DNA of 64,000 nt from Novosphingobium sp. SG707 (GCF_012275515.1 NZ_JAAZQL010000001.1:851006-915005); one strand, 5' to 3'. Shown: positions 16,401-26,983, counted from the stretch's first letter. The notes: a model not told the origin generated them from the sequence alone. Numbers and translations are program-made.

Positions 16401-17432
16401 ATGACCACCAAGCCATTTCTTCGCAACATCTGGTATGTCGCGGGATGGGCCGCCGATCTGGCGCCGGGCGCGCGGGTGGCGCGGACGTTTTTGAACCGCC
16501 CCGTCGTCCTGTGGCGCAGCGAAGCGGGCAAGGTCTTTGCGCTGGACGACCGCTGCGCCCATCGCGCCATGGCGCTTTCGAGCGGTCCGGTGGTGGGCGA
16601 GGCGATCCGCTGCGCTTATCACGGCATGGAATTCGGCGGCGACGGACGCTGCACCCGCATTCCGGCGCAGGACAAGATCCCCGACATCGCCCGCGTGCGC
16701 GCCTATCCTCTGGTCGAGCGGCAGGGGTTGCTGTGGATCTGGATGGCCGATGCGGAGAGGGCCGATCCGGCGCTGATCCCCGATTATCCGGTGCATGAGG
16801 ATCCGAAACTGGCCTGGCGCAGTTCCTATTTCCATGTGGGCGGCAATTGGCAATTGCTGGTCGATAATCTGATGGATCTCTCGCACCTGCCCTATATCCA
16901 CGCCCACACGATCGGCGGCGACCCGGAACTGCATTTCCGCACGAAAACCCAGTCGGAAAAACTGCCCAACGGCGTGCGCGTGATGCGCCATATGCTCGAT
17001 TCCGATCCCCCGCCCACCTATGTCGCGGCTGCGGGCTTTACCGGCAAGGTGGACCGCTGGCAGGAAATCGAGTTCGAACCGATGACGATCCGCATCCATA
17101 CCGGCGCCTGCAATCCGGGCACCGGGGCCTATGACGGGCGGCGCGAGCATGGCTTCTCGATGTTTGGCTTTCACGGCATCACGCCGGAAACCGAGACAAC
17201 CACGCATTACTTCTGGTCGATGGCCACGAATATCCTGACCGACGGCATCCCCGACGAGGTGTTTGAACAGACCGCCCGCACCTTTGCCGAGGATATGGAA
17301 GTGCTGGAATTGCAGCAGGCGCGGATATTGGGCATGCCCGATTTGCCGATGATCGACATTGCCAGTGATGTGGGCGGGCGCCACACGCGCCAGTTCATCG
17401 CCCGATGTCTGGCGCGCGAGGAGGAGGTTTAG
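16401..17432 (+). CDS. Rieske non-heme iron oxygenase, VanA-like
   Basis: A 343-residue oxygenase. The Rieske [2Fe-2S] ligands are Cys52 and His54 (RCAHRAM) and Cys71 and His74 (CAYHGME). The mononuclear iron site is in DNLMDLSHLPYIHAHT with His162 and His167. Length and the WYVAGW opening match vanillate O-demethylase oxygenase and related demethylases. The exact aromatic substrate is unknown. No VanB-type reductase is next to it. Divergent LysR gene upstream; start preceded by GGGAGAGAGAAG. Confidence 0.85.
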   Translation: MTTKPFLRNIWYVAGWAADLAPGARVARTFLNRPVVLWRSEAGKVFALDDRCAHRAMALSSGPVVGEAIRCAYHGMEFGGDGRCTRIPAQDKIPDIARVRAYPLVERQGLLWIWMADAERADPALIPDYPVHEDPKLAWRSSYFHVGGNWQLLVDNLMDLSHLPYIHAHTIGGDPELHFRTKTQSEKLPNGVRVMRHMLDSDPPPTYVAAAGFTGKVDRWQEIEFEPMTIRIHTGACNPGTGAYDGRREHGFSMFGFHGITPETETTTHYFWSMATNILTDGIPDEVFEQTARTFAEDMEVLELQQARILGMPDLPMIDIASDVGGRHTRQFIARCLAREEEV

Positions 17433-17469
17433 GCTCTAACCATGGGGGCGCAACGCCCAGGCCGAACCC

Positions 17470-17841
17470 TTAGCGGTGGCGATGGCCGCCCCCGCCTCCT
17501 CCGCCGTTGAAATGCGGCATGCTGGTTCGGGGGCCGGGCGTCATGGAGCCATGGAAGGGCTGATAATTATGCGGCCCGCGCGGCGCCTCGCGCATGAAAT
17601 GGCCCCGGTCGCCCCGGATATAGACCCGGTCGCCCATGCCGCGGCGATAATAGAAATAGCCGTCATTGCCCCAATAGCCGTCATAGATCGTGCCGTAATA
17701 GCCGTCATACCAGCCGTTATAGGCATAGGGGCCGGGACCATAGGCCATCCGTCCGCCATAGGCATAATCATCCGCGCAGCCCGCTAGCGGCAGCGCGCCA
17801 AGGCCGAGAAGCAGCAGGGAGAGGGTCTTTTTCATCATCAT
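17470..17841 (-). CDS. Tyr/Gly-rich small lipoprotein
   Basis: A 123-residue protein with a lipoprotein signal (KKTLSLLLLGLGALPLAGC) and a mature part made of aromatic-glycine repeats such as YGPGPYAYNGWYDGYYG, then a basic His/Arg/Gly tail (GGGGGGGHRHR). Low complexity hides any family relation. GGAGG lies five bases before the first of three tandem ATG codons. It would be anchored in the outer or inner membrane facing the periplasm. Function unknown. Confidence 0.65.
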   Translation of the reverse strand: MMMKKTLSLLLLGLGALPLAGCADDYAYGGRMAYGPGPYAYNGWYDGYYGTIYDGYWGNDGYFYYRRGMGDRVYIRGDRGHFMREAPRGPHNYQPFHGSMTPGPRTSMPHFNGGGGGGGHRHR

Positions 17842-18024
17842 GATCGCCTCCGTGATCAGGGTATCATCCTGTCGGCGCCCTTTTCTCTTGTGCGGCGGCG
17901 CAGGCATGACCAAAGCAGGGCAGGCCATCAGGAATGGCCACCCGTTAACTCCTTATCCGACCCGGACTGTGACTTATGCCTGAATAAGACGCGCGCAAAT
18001 GAGTAATTTCATCATTTCACCCGA

Positions 18025-19179
18025 TCATCGCGTCAGGAATTTGATATCGGATGCCTGATCGATGCTCAGCGTCTGGATCTCTTCCTTGACCGCGCCGCTG
18101 GCGGGATCGCGGCGGAACACCTTGATCCCATGACTGCGCTGATTAGCGATCAGGACAAAGCGGCCGTCAGGGGAAAAGGCGAACTCGCGCGGCTCATTGC
18201 CTTCGACAGAGCGGCGGTCGGCCAGTTGCAGCGATCCATCCTCGGACGACACTTCAAAGCTGAGCAGGTGATTGTCGCTTCCCCGATCGGTGATCGAGAG
18301 GAAACGGCCATCGGGCGAGAAATGCAGCGCCGCCGCGCTGACCTTGCCCGCAAACCCTTCGGGCGCCAACGCGATCGTCTGGCGCAGCGTCAGGCGGCCT
18401 TCGGCATGATCGAGCACCGCCACCTGCCCGGCCATTTCCAGCGTGACATAGGCATGGCGGCCATCGGGCGAAAAGATCAGGTGGCGCGGCCCCGATCCTT
18501 TGGGCATTTCGGTAAAAGGCTGGTCCCGCAGGGCCGACAGGGGCGTTTCGCGCCGCGCCGGGTCATAGCGATAGGCATGGATCCGGTCGCCCCCCAGATC
18601 CTGCACAAAGACAAAGCGGCCATCGGGCGAAGATACGACCGAATGGATATGGGGCGAGGTCTGACGGTCGAGGTTGACCATGCTGGCGCGATAGGTCTTG
18701 ATCTGCGTGACCGGCCCCAGCGCTCCGCCCTTGCCCACCGGCAGCACCGACAAAGTGCCGCCCGGATCGGCCGAGACCGCGTAATTGGCTACGAACAGAT
18801 AGCGCCCATCCTTGCTCAGACTGGCATAGGTGGGTTCGGCGCCCAGCGAGGACATGCGGTTGATGAAGGTCAGCCGCCCGCTTGCCGGGTCCATCCGATA
18901 GGCCGATGCGCGGCCCACCGGATCGCGCCCGCCCTCGCCATTTTCATCCACCGCATAGAGCAGCCGATGATCGGCCGAAGGCACCAGCCATGACGGGTTG
19001 TCCGCCGCCGTTACCTGCACCGGGCGCGGGTCGATATGGCCGGTGCGGTCATCGAAATTATAAAGATAGATCCCCTTGCTCTGCCCGCCCGTATAGGTGC
19101 CGATCAGCAAGGGCGTGGCCATAGCGGATGAAGCGCCCAACACCAGACCGAGCGAGCCGAGCAAAACTTTGAAAACCAT
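18025..19179 (-). CDS. secreted lactonase-type beta-propeller (YbhE/6-phosphogluconolactonase fold)
   Basis: A 384-residue protein with a signal peptide (MVFKVLLGSLGLVLGASSAMA), so periplasmic. Repeated blades carry the SPDGR motif: PHIHSVVSSPDGRFVFVQD, HLIFSPDGRHAYVTLE, LHFSPDGRFLSITD and FAFSPDGRFVLIANQ. This is the seven-bladed propeller of the bacterial lactonase family. Periplasmic members often act on sugar lactones, but the substrate is not determined. The neighbouring LacI regulator suggests sugar control. Confidence 0.82.
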   Translation of the reverse strand: MVFKVLLGSLGLVLGASSAMATPLLIGTYTGGQSKGIYLYNFDDRTGHIDPRPVQVTAADNPSWLVPSADHRLLYAVDENGEGGRDPVGRASAYRMDPASGRLTFINRMSSLGAEPTYASLSKDGRYLFVANYAVSADPGGTLSVLPVGKGGALGPVTQIKTYRASMVNLDRQTSPHIHSVVSSPDGRFVFVQDLGGDRIHAYRYDPARRETPLSALRDQPFTEMPKGSGPRHLIFSPDGRHAYVTLEMAGQVAVLDHAEGRLTLRQTIALAPEGFAGKVSAAALHFSPDGRFLSITDRGSDNHLLSFEVSSEDGSLQLADRRSVEGNEPREFAFSPDGRFVLIANQRSHGIKVFRRDPASGAVKEEIQTLSIDQASDIKFLTR

Positions 19180-19235
19180 GACCTGTATCCTGCCAAAAGC
19201 GGCGATACAGGTGACCGCTTCGCGCTTCATCGTCA

Positions 19236-19270
19236 AGTGCGTCGCACTCCTCATTCAGGTGCATCGCATT
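19236..19270. promoter_or_regulatory. tandem palindromic sites upstream of the lactonase
   Basis: AGTGCGTCGCACT (19236-19248) is a perfect 13-bp palindrome. GGTGCATCGCATT (19258-19270) matches it at 10 of 13 positions exactly 22 bp further. The helical spacing and position between the LacI stop and the lactonase start suggest cooperative operator binding, perhaps by that LacI protein. Confidence 0.4.
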
Positions 19271-19301
19271 TCATCGCCAAGGCGCTTGAATGCGCCCCGG
19301 T

Positions 19302-20309
19302 TCAGGCCGATTCCCGAATGATCAGTTCATGATCCAGAATAACCGTGTGCTGCTCGATGGCTTCGCCGTGAAAGATTGCCTGCATCATCCGCACCGCCGC
19401 CTCGCCCAATTGCGCGGCAGGCTGGCGGATGGTGGTGAGAGGCGGCGAGGCATAGGCGGCAAAGCGCATGTCGTCGAAACCGATCAGCGCGATGTCATCG
19501 GGCATACGCAGCCCCTTTTCGCGGATGGCGGCCTGCGCACCGATCGCCATCTCATCGCTGGCGCAAAACACCCCGTCGGGCCATTCCGGGCGTTCGAGCA
19601 AACTTGCCATCGCCTCATAGCCCGATTCCATCGAGAAATTGCCCACCACGACCCAATCGGCCCGCTGCTCCATCCCCGCCTCGCTCAAGGCGCGCTGATA
19701 GCCTTCCAGCCGGTCCGTACTGACCGTATAGCGCAGCGGCCCCGAAATCATCGCGATCCGTTTGCGGCCGGAGGCGAGCAGATGGCGCACTGCCATTTCC
19801 CCGCTGCGGATATTGTCGATTTTCACCCTCGGGCAATTGGGTCCGTAAACGCTGCCCTCGGCCAGAACCAGCGGAAAAGGCAAAGGCGAACCGGCATCGA
19901 AACTGTCGTGCAGCACGCTGGGCCAAAGCGAGCCGAACAGGATCAGCCCGTCGGCCACGCGCGAAGTGACCAGTTCGACATAGTGGTCGAGCCGCTCCTG
20001 TTTGCGCTGTGTCTCTCCGATCAGAACGCGGCAGCCCAGTTGATGGGCCACATTCTCGATATTCTTGAGCGCTTCGGCAAAGAAGAGATTGGAGATTTCC
20101 GGGATGATGACCAGAATGGTGCGAAACCCCGGCCGTCGCAATTGCTGGGCCATGGCATTGGGAACATAGTTGAAATGGGCGATCGCTTCGCGCACCCGGC
20201 TGCGCCGGGCGGGCGTCACCTTTTCAGGCTCGCGCAGCACGCGTGATACGGTGGCCAGCGACACACCCGCGAATTTGGCGATGTCATGGATGGTGGGCGT
20301 ATCGGACAC
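19302..20309 (-). CDS. LacI-family regulator
   Basis: A 335-residue protein with the LacI helix-turn-helix and hinge (TIHDIAKFAGVSLATVSRVL, then FNYVPNAMAQQLRR). The periplasmic-binding-protein-like domain follows (SNLFFAEALKNIENVAHQLG). It resembles GntR/IdnR-like LacI members that sense sugars or sugar acids. It lies upstream of the lactonase on the same strand, about 120 bases apart, and may control it. Confidence 0.9.
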   Translation of the reverse strand: MSDTPTIHDIAKFAGVSLATVSRVLREPEKVTPARRSRVREAIAHFNYVPNAMAQQLRRPGFRTILVIIPEISNLFFAEALKNIENVAHQLGCRVLIGETQRKQERLDHYVELVTSRVADGLILFGSLWPSVLHDSFDAGSPLPFPLVLAEGSVYGPNCPRVKIDNIRSGEMAVRHLLASGRKRIAMISGPLRYTVSTDRLEGYQRALSEAGMEQRADWVVVGNFSMESGYEAMASLLERPEWPDGVFCASDEMAIGAQAAIREKGLRMPDDIALIGFDDMRFAAYASPPLTTIRQPAAQLGEAAVRMMQAIFHGEAIEQHTVILDHELIIRESA

Positions 20310-20627
20310 GGGTCCATCCTGTCTGAGGCGAAGGGGTAAAGTGAAATATTAGAATGAAGAATTTATTTTTCAATCGCCATCTGCCGCCAAAGCCTCACAT
20401 CTTATGCTCCTGCCCCATATCTTATGTTGCTTCAACACGGTCTTAACATCGCCTTTGCACCAAAGAAAACGGTGAACTGCGGGGCATGGGCGACGAAAGT
20501 GCGAATGCCGGGTGGTCCTCCGCATGGAATGGGTTTATCGGCCCGGTCATCAGGTCCGGCATGATGGCTTTGCGTTCAACGCGGCCGGGCGATTTGCACC
20601 GATGCTCTAAAAGGGGCGACCCGCATC
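20310..20627. other. 318-bp intergenic region
   Basis: Between the divergent LacI and LysR genes. No convincing gene. It has an AT-rich stretch around 20340-20375, and ATCTTATG occurs twice exactly 20 bp apart (20399 and 20419), which may be part of a promoter or a regulator site. Confidence 0.4.
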
Positions 20628-21572
20628 ATGATGGATCTCAACGATTTTGCCTTCTTTGCCGCCGTGGTCGAACATGGTGGCTTTTCGGCCGCATCGCGCG
20701 CCACCGGCGTCGACAAGGCCCGCCTTAGCCGCCATGTCGCAGCATTGGAGCAGCGGCTGCATGTGCGCCTGCTCCAGCGCTCCACCCGCAGCGTTGTGCT
20801 GACGCAGGCGGGCAAGAGTTTCTATGAAGGCTGCATGCTGGTCATCGACGGGGCGCGGGTGGCCTGCGAAAGCGTGCTGGAATTTCAGCGCGAGCCTTCG
20901 GGCACCATCCGCATCGGCAGCCCGGTCATCATTTCGCAGAATTTCCTCGCCCCCATCCTTCCACGCTATCTGGAGGCCCATCCCAAAGTGTCGGTCGTGA
21001 TCGAATCCACCGACCGGCAGCTCCATCCTCTGGAGGACCGCTTCGACGTGATCCTCTCGGCGCAGGCGCAATTTCCCGATTCCAGCAGCCTTGTCGCGCG
21101 TGAAATCGGGCGGATCCGGCGCATTCTGGTGGCACAGCCGGGCTTTCTTGAGCGGCACCCGGCCCTGCGCGATCCGGCCGATCTGATCGATCTGCCCATC
21201 ATCGCGCGCCATACCGATATGGTGGATGAAAGCGCCCGCTGGACCATGCTCAATGAAGAGGATGTGGCCTTCAAGCTGGATTTTCAGCCGCGTCTGGTGA
21301 CGGGCGATCTTCAGATCCAGATCGAGGCGGCCTGTTCGGGGCTTGGCCTTGCGCTGCTGCCCGAACCGCTGGTCGATGCGCGTTTGGCCGATGGCGATCT
21401 GGTGCGGGTGCTGCCCGATTGGTTCACGCCGGAATACAGCCTGTTTATCGTCTATCCCACCCCGCGCGGCATCCTGCCTTCGGTGCGCAGTTTCATTGAT
21501 TTCGCGATGGCCAATATCACGGTCGGGCCGAAAAAAGCCCGCGGACCAGCGGACGGGGCTGGTCCGCGGTGA
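20628..21572 (+). CDS. LysR-family regulator
   Basis: A 314-residue LysR protein with the helix-turn-helix in FSAASRATGVDKARLSRHVA and the short-chain effector domain of the PA0477/DmlR-like group (SRHVAALEQRLHVRLLQRST). No divergent target gene is near; the LacI gene is 318 bp away. Two ATG codons are adjacent at the start. The end of the coding region contains a hairpin that serves as terminator for the opposite strand. Confidence 0.88.
   Translation: MMDLNDFAFFAAVVEHGGFSAASRATGVDKARLSRHVAALEQRLHVRLLQRSTRSVVLTQAGKSFYEGCMLVIDGARVACESVLEFQREPSGTIRIGSPVIISQNFLAPILPRYLEAHPKVSVVIESTDRQLHPLEDRFDVILSAQAQFPDSSSLVAREIGRIRRILVAQPGFLERHPALRDPADLIDLPIIARHTDMVDESARWTMLNEEDVAFKLDFQPRLVTGDLQIQIEAACSGLGLALLPEPLVDARLADGDLVRVLPDWFTPEYSLFIVYPTPRGILPSVRSFIDFAMANITVGPKKARGPADGAGPR
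21532..21569 (-). terminator. intrinsic terminator of the outer-membrane protein gene
   Basis: Perfect 11-bp stem CCGCGGACCAG/CTGGTCCGCGG with a 9-base loop. On the minus strand it is followed by GGGC and six T. It lies inside the 3' end of the convergent LysR gene. Confidence 0.75.
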
Positions 21573-21659
21573 TGGCGGCCAAGGGCATTGGGGGGTGGAT
21601 GGAGCGATGGCCCGGAGGGGGGAACCGGGCCATACACACCCTTGGCCGAAACTTATGCC

Positions 21660-22259
21660 TTAGAAGCGATAGGCGACGCCTGCGAAGATCTGGTGACGGT
21701 CAAACCGGCCATTGCCTTCGCTGAAATCGCTGTAACGGTATTCGACGCGTGCCGAGACCTTGTCGGTCAGCTTGCGTTCCACACCGCCGCCCAGCAGCCA
21801 GCCATCGCGGTCATCCGAACCATGGATGTTGCCGATATTCGCACCGGTCAGCGCGTTGGAATAGCCGCCGCGGACATAGGCGAGCGTCTTGGGCGTCACC
21901 AGATAGCCGGCGCGCAGCGAGAGATCGACCGAACGCTTGGGCGAGATCGAGGCCAGCCCGTTGCCAAAGCGCGAGCTGATCGGAAAGTTCACTTCGGCCT
22001 GCGCGCCCACCACGATACGGGGATAGACTTCCTGGTCATAGCCCATGAACACGCCCAGCGTGCCGGTGTCGCTGGTCTGGGCCAGAGGGGTGACGCCAAG
22101 GGCCGTGCCGGGGTTGCGCACGTCATTTTCTTCCCAGCCGCCCTGAACACCGACGAAGGGGCCGGTGAAACCCTGGGCATTGGCGGCGGCAGCGGGGGTG
22201 GCAACAGCGGCACCGGCCAGAGCAAAAGCAGCAGCGGCAGTATAGATGACAGACTTCAT
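21660..22259 (-). CDS. outer-membrane beta-barrel protein (Omp25/OmpW-like fold)
   Basis: A 199-residue protein with a signal peptide ending near TPAAAANA. An eight-stranded barrel pattern of alternating aromatic residues follows, ending in DRHQIFAGVAYRF with the C-terminal Phe needed for BAM-dependent insertion. It belongs to the small alphaproteobacterial porin-like family (OMP_b-brl). A very good ribosome site (AGGAGGAATATC) precedes the ATG, and a terminator follows. Confidence 0.85.
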   Translation of the reverse strand: MKSVIYTAAAAFALAGAAVATPAAAANAQGFTGPFVGVQGGWEENDVRNPGTALGVTPLAQTSDTGTLGVFMGYDQEVYPRIVVGAQAEVNFPISSRFGNGLASISPKRSVDLSLRAGYLVTPKTLAYVRGGYSNALTGANIGNIHGSDDRDGWLLGGGVERKLTDKVSARVEYRYSDFSEGNGRFDRHQIFAGVAYRF

Positions 22260-23665
<1,406 letters not shown>

Positions 23666-23790
23666 GTTCAAAGGTCGGCGCGGGGCGGGCGCAAGATTCT
23701 TTTAATAAAAATTCCATACAAACACCTAGGGTCGCATAAAGCATCGGGACGGTTGTATTGGAATCTGGTCACGCCTTGGGCGGGGCATGG

Positions 23791-24477
23791 GTGCGCGGGC
23801 GCTCTGCCCGTCGCTTTTGCCGACGCTTGCGCCGCGATGCCTCGGGCGGGCCGACGATGGAATTCGCCCTTGTCGCCCCGGCCGTCATCGCCCTGCTGCT
23901 GGCCATCCTGCATATCGCATTGATCTATCTGGCGCAGGAAGGGCTGGAAACGGCGGTTGAGGCTTCCTCGCGCCTGATCCTGACCGGCTCGGCCCAGACG
24001 CTGCAACTGGGCAGCGGGACGGGCGCCTATACGGGCATGAAGGCCGCTGATTTCAAGACCGCCGTATGCAGCGGCATTTCGGGCAAGGATTCGAGCGGCG
24101 CGGCAGTGACCTATCCTGCCTCGCTGCCGCCCTTTCTGACCTGCAACCGGCTCTATGTGAATGTTCAGGTCGTGCCTGCCACCTGCACCACGCCTACCAT
24201 CACGACGCCCAACTTCACCTATGCCAACGGCACGCTGGCCAGCACGGGCACCGGCTATGGCCAATCCAATTGCGCGGGCACGACCAACACCAACGGCGGG
24301 ATCAGCGGCACCCAGAAATCGCTGGTGATCGTTCAGCTCATCTATCTGTGGCCCACGGTGTCGGCCCCGCTGGGGCTGAATTTCGTTAACCAGGCCAATG
24401 GCAACCGGATGCTGGTGGCCACCTCGGTGGTGACGGTCGAGGGCTATCTCTGCGCCTCGGGGGTGACCTCATGCTAG
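23791..24477 (+). CDS. TadE-family pseudopilin-like protein
   Basis: About 228 residues. A short basic N-terminus (RRFCRRLRRDASGG) is followed by one hydrophobic helix (MEFALVAPAVIALLLAILHI) with the conserved Glu after the processing site, as in TadE. The remainder is a cysteine-containing periplasmic domain. There is no good ATG; I take the GTG after GGGCGGGGCATG. A TTG at 23758 would add eleven residues. It overlaps the next gene by seven bases and is part of a three-gene TadE/TadE/TadG set. Confidence 0.8.
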   Translation: MRGRSARRFCRRLRRDASGGPTMEFALVAPAVIALLLAILHIALIYLAQEGLETAVEASSRLILTGSAQTLQLGSGTGAYTGMKAADFKTAVCSGISGKDSSGAAVTYPASLPPFLTCNRLYVNVQVVPATCTTPTITTPNFTYANGTLASTGTGYGQSNCAGTTNTNGGISGTQKSLVIVQLIYLWPTVSAPLGLNFVNQANGNRMLVATSVVTVEGYLCASGVTSC

Positions 24478-25082
24478 ACCGTCTGGCGCGCAGCCGCGAC
24501 GGGGCGGCGCTGATCGAATTTGCCTTTGTCCTGCCGGTGCTGCTGATCCTGTTCATCGGCGGCTATGTGGTGGCCGACATGATCGCCTGTTCGCGCAAGG
24601 TCACGGTGGCCACGCGCGCGCTTTCCGATCTGGTGGGGCGCAATGTGTCGCCCTCCAGCACCGTCACCTCGGCCACACTGACCACCTATATGAACTCGGC
24701 CCAATTGGTCATGACGCCGATGCCCGCCGCCCAGACCACGCTGCAGATCACCAATTTGCGCGTGTGCGACGCCACCCATGCCTATGTCGTGTGGAGCCAG
24801 GCCCAGACCAACGGCGTCACCGTTAACTCCTCGCTGACCGCCGGGACCGTGGTGTCCATTCCGGCCAATCTGGTCACGGCGCCCATGGTGCCCACCTCGC
24901 CCGATGGCTCGAATGTCTGTCAGAACACCACCAGCGGGGCCAACAAGGTGATGGTCGGCACCGCCGGCGGCTATCTCTTTCTGGGCCAGATCAGCTTTAC
25001 CTATACCCCGCCCATCGGTCTTGGAACGCTCGCCACCACGAAGCTGAGCGATCAGGACTATATGATTCCCCGCCTGCCATAG
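24471..25082 (+). CDS. TadE-family pseudopilin-like protein
   Basis: A 203-residue protein whose N-terminus (LARSRDGAALIEFAFVLPV) is the classic TadE/TadF pattern: short basic leader, Glu at +5 and a hydrophobic helix. The rest is a Thr/Ser-rich periplasmic domain. The ATG lies inside the last codons of the previous gene, so translation is coupled. It is likely a minor pilin or prepilin-peptidase substrate of a Flp/Tad system whose motor genes are outside this window. Confidence 0.85.
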   Translation: MLDRLARSRDGAALIEFAFVLPVLLILFIGGYVVADMIACSRKVTVATRALSDLVGRNVSPSSTVTSATLTTYMNSAQLVMTPMPAAQTTLQITNLRVCDATHAYVVWSQAQTNGVTVNSSLTAGTVVSIPANLVTAPMVPTSPDGSNVCQNTTSGANKVMVGTAGGYLFLGQISFTYTPPIGLGTLATTKLSDQDYMIPRLP

Positions 25083-25092
25083 GTTGCGCGCC

Positions 25093-26772
25093 ATGAGCCT
25101 TCGTTTCGCCCCCCTGACCCGTTCCCTGCGTCTGATTCTTGGCCCGTTGCGCCGCGACGGGCGGGGCAATGTGATGGCGATGACGGCGCTGGCCATCATT
25201 CCGCTGGTCTTTGCCACCGGCTTTGGCGTGGATTACAGCCGGGCGCAGAGGTTGCAGACCAAGCTGAACGCGGCGGCGGACGCGGCGGTGCTGGCCGCGG
25301 TGGTTCCGCAAATGCTGAACCAAACCGATGCGGCAGCCCAATCGGCCGCACAGAACATGTTCGATCAGCAGGTCAACGGGCTGAGCGGGCTGAGCAGCAT
25401 CAGCCGCACCGTCACCATCAGCAGCACCCAATCGGGCAGCCTTGGCACATTACGGGTGGCCAAGATCACCTATACGGCCAGTTCCAGCAATATTTTCAGC
25501 AGCATCCTGCATGTCCCCACCCTGCCCATCGGCGGCAGCGCCAGCGCCAGCGCGTCCCAACCGCCCAGCATCAATTTCTACATCGCGCTCGACACTTCGC
25601 CCTCGATGCTGCTGCCCACCACCACCACCGGGATCACCAATCTGACGGCAGGCGCGCGCTGGAATGGCGAGCAATATTATTACGGCCGCGTCGATGGCTG
25701 CGACTTTGCCTGTCATTCGAACAATATGCACCAATGGAACGCGGGCACCTATGTGGTGGATTCCAGCTCGCGCCCGATCTATCTCAACAACAACACGTCC
25801 AGCAGCATCACCTTTTACCGGGTGGCCTGCGACGGCACCGTCTATGACAACAACGGCACGAAACTGGGGACTGGCGGGTCGATCAGCGGGTCGGCAACCT
25901 ATTGTTCGGGGTATAATCCGGCGGCCAATCCGGTCAATCTGACTTACCTGCCCACAGGCGCCTCGAAAACCACCACGGTCAGCGTCAATTTCCCCGACAC
26001 ATGGTGGCTGGCGCGCAATTACAGCACGGTCAATCCCGGCCAGTCGGCCATTACCCTGCGCACCGATGCCGAAGGCGATGCCGCCGCCAGCGTCATCCAA
26101 TATGCCTATCGCGTCGAACAGCAATATGCGACCGCCAGCGTGCCGCCGATCTACAAGATGCAGTTTTTCACCTTCAACGTGGGCAATCCGGCGCCGCTCT
26201 CCACCTCGCCCTTTGGCACGATGACCGATGTGGCCACGCTGCAGGGCCAGACCTTTCCGAACATGGGCGCGCAGGCTCCCCTGCTGGCGGCCAATTCCTA
26301 TTGGACCAACCTGAGCACCTATACCGGCAACGCCGACACCAATTTCACTTCGATGTTCACCTGGATGCAATCGACCATGCCCAGCACATCGGGCAGCGGC
26401 ACGCAGGCATCGCCGCAAAACGTGCTGATTCTGGTGACCGACGGGTTGGAGGATGACAATACGGGCGACGGCATAACCCAGCTCAACGCCAACAACATCT
26501 CACAATGCAACGCGATCAAGGCGACCGGCACGCGCATTGCGATTCTTTACACGCAATACCTGCCCGCCACGATCAACTACACGCTGCATCCCACGTTCAA
26601 CAGCACGGCTGCCAATAACGTACCCTATATTCAGCAGCAGTTGCAGGCCTGCGCCAGCCAGAATGCCGATGGCACCTATCTGTTCCAGACCGTTTCCACC
26701 GACGGCAGCGTGTCGACCGCGCTCAACACGCTGTTTGCCATGGTCGTGCAATCGGCAAGGCTGGTGAAATAA
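25093..26772 (+). CDS. TadG-like protein with von Willebrand A domain
   Basis: A 559-residue protein. The N-terminal TadG segment is RRDGRGNVMAMTALAIIPLV, then GVDYSRAQRLQTKLNAAADA. After it comes a vWA domain whose MIDAS motif is DTSPSM (in FYIALDTSPSML), with VLILVTDGLEDD later. Large inserts rich in Thr, Ser, Asn and Tyr suggest an exposed adhesive part. It is membrane-anchored, facing the periplasm or surface. The ATG was preferred to a TTG three codons upstream. Last gene of the set. Confidence 0.85.
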   Translation: MSLRFAPLTRSLRLILGPLRRDGRGNVMAMTALAIIPLVFATGFGVDYSRAQRLQTKLNAAADAAVLAAVVPQMLNQTDAAAQSAAQNMFDQQVNGLSGLSSISRTVTISSTQSGSLGTLRVAKITYTASSSNIFSSILHVPTLPIGGSASASASQPPSINFYIALDTSPSMLLPTTTTGITNLTAGARWNGEQYYYGRVDGCDFACHSNNMHQWNAGTYVVDSSSRPIYLNNNTSSSITFYRVACDGTVYDNNGTKLGTGGSISGSATYCSGYNPAANPVNLTYLPTGASKTTTVSVNFPDTWWLARNYSTVNPGQSAITLRTDAEGDAAASVIQYAYRVEQQYATASVPPIYKMQFFTFNVGNPAPLSTSPFGTMTDVATLQGQTFPNMGAQAPLLAANSYWTNLSTYTGNADTNFTSMFTWMQSTMPSTSGSGTQASPQNVLILVTDGLEDDNTGDGITQLNANNISQCNAIKATGTRIAILYTQYLPATINYTLHPTFNSTAANNVPYIQQQLQACASQNADGTYLFQTVSTDGSVSTALNTLFAMVVQSARLVK

Positions 26773-26780
26773 AGCGCAAA

Positions 26781-26811
26781 GGCGGCTCCGGCGGGAAGGG
26801 CCGGGGCCGCC
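26781..26811. terminator. hairpin between convergent tadG-like and cydX genes
   Basis: GGCGGCTCCGGC and GCCGGGGCCGCC form a 12-bp stem with one U-G wobble and a seven-base loop. It has no good T run on the plus strand and a weak one (TTTGCGCTTTATTT) on the minus strand, so it probably ends one or both converging transcripts. Confidence 0.55.
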
Positions 26812-26859
26812 TCGCAGGGTCTGACAGGGGAAATCAGACCGCAGGGTCAGAGAGTTGGG

Positions 26860-26970
26860 TCAGACCGCAGGATCATCGTCAATGGGCGAGTTGAATTCGT
26901 GCCACAGCCCGTTGATGATGCCAAAGCCCACCGCAAGGCCCAGACCCAGCACCCACGTAAAATACCACAT
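26860..26970 (-). CDS. cydX: CydX, small subunit of cytochrome bd oxidase
   Basis: A 36-residue protein, MWYFTWVLGLGLAVGFGI then INGLWHEFN, ending DDDPAV. This is the CydX/YbgT signature: one membrane helix followed by the short WHE tail. CydX stabilises the haem d site of the CydAB oxidase. It follows cydB by 13 bases on the same strand with the ribosome site AAGGAACACGCC. Small size means it is easily missed by gene callers. Confidence 0.93.
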   Translation of the reverse strand: MWYFTWVLGLGLAVGFGIINGLWHEFNSPIDDDPAV

Positions 26971-26983
26971 GGCGTGTTCCTTT

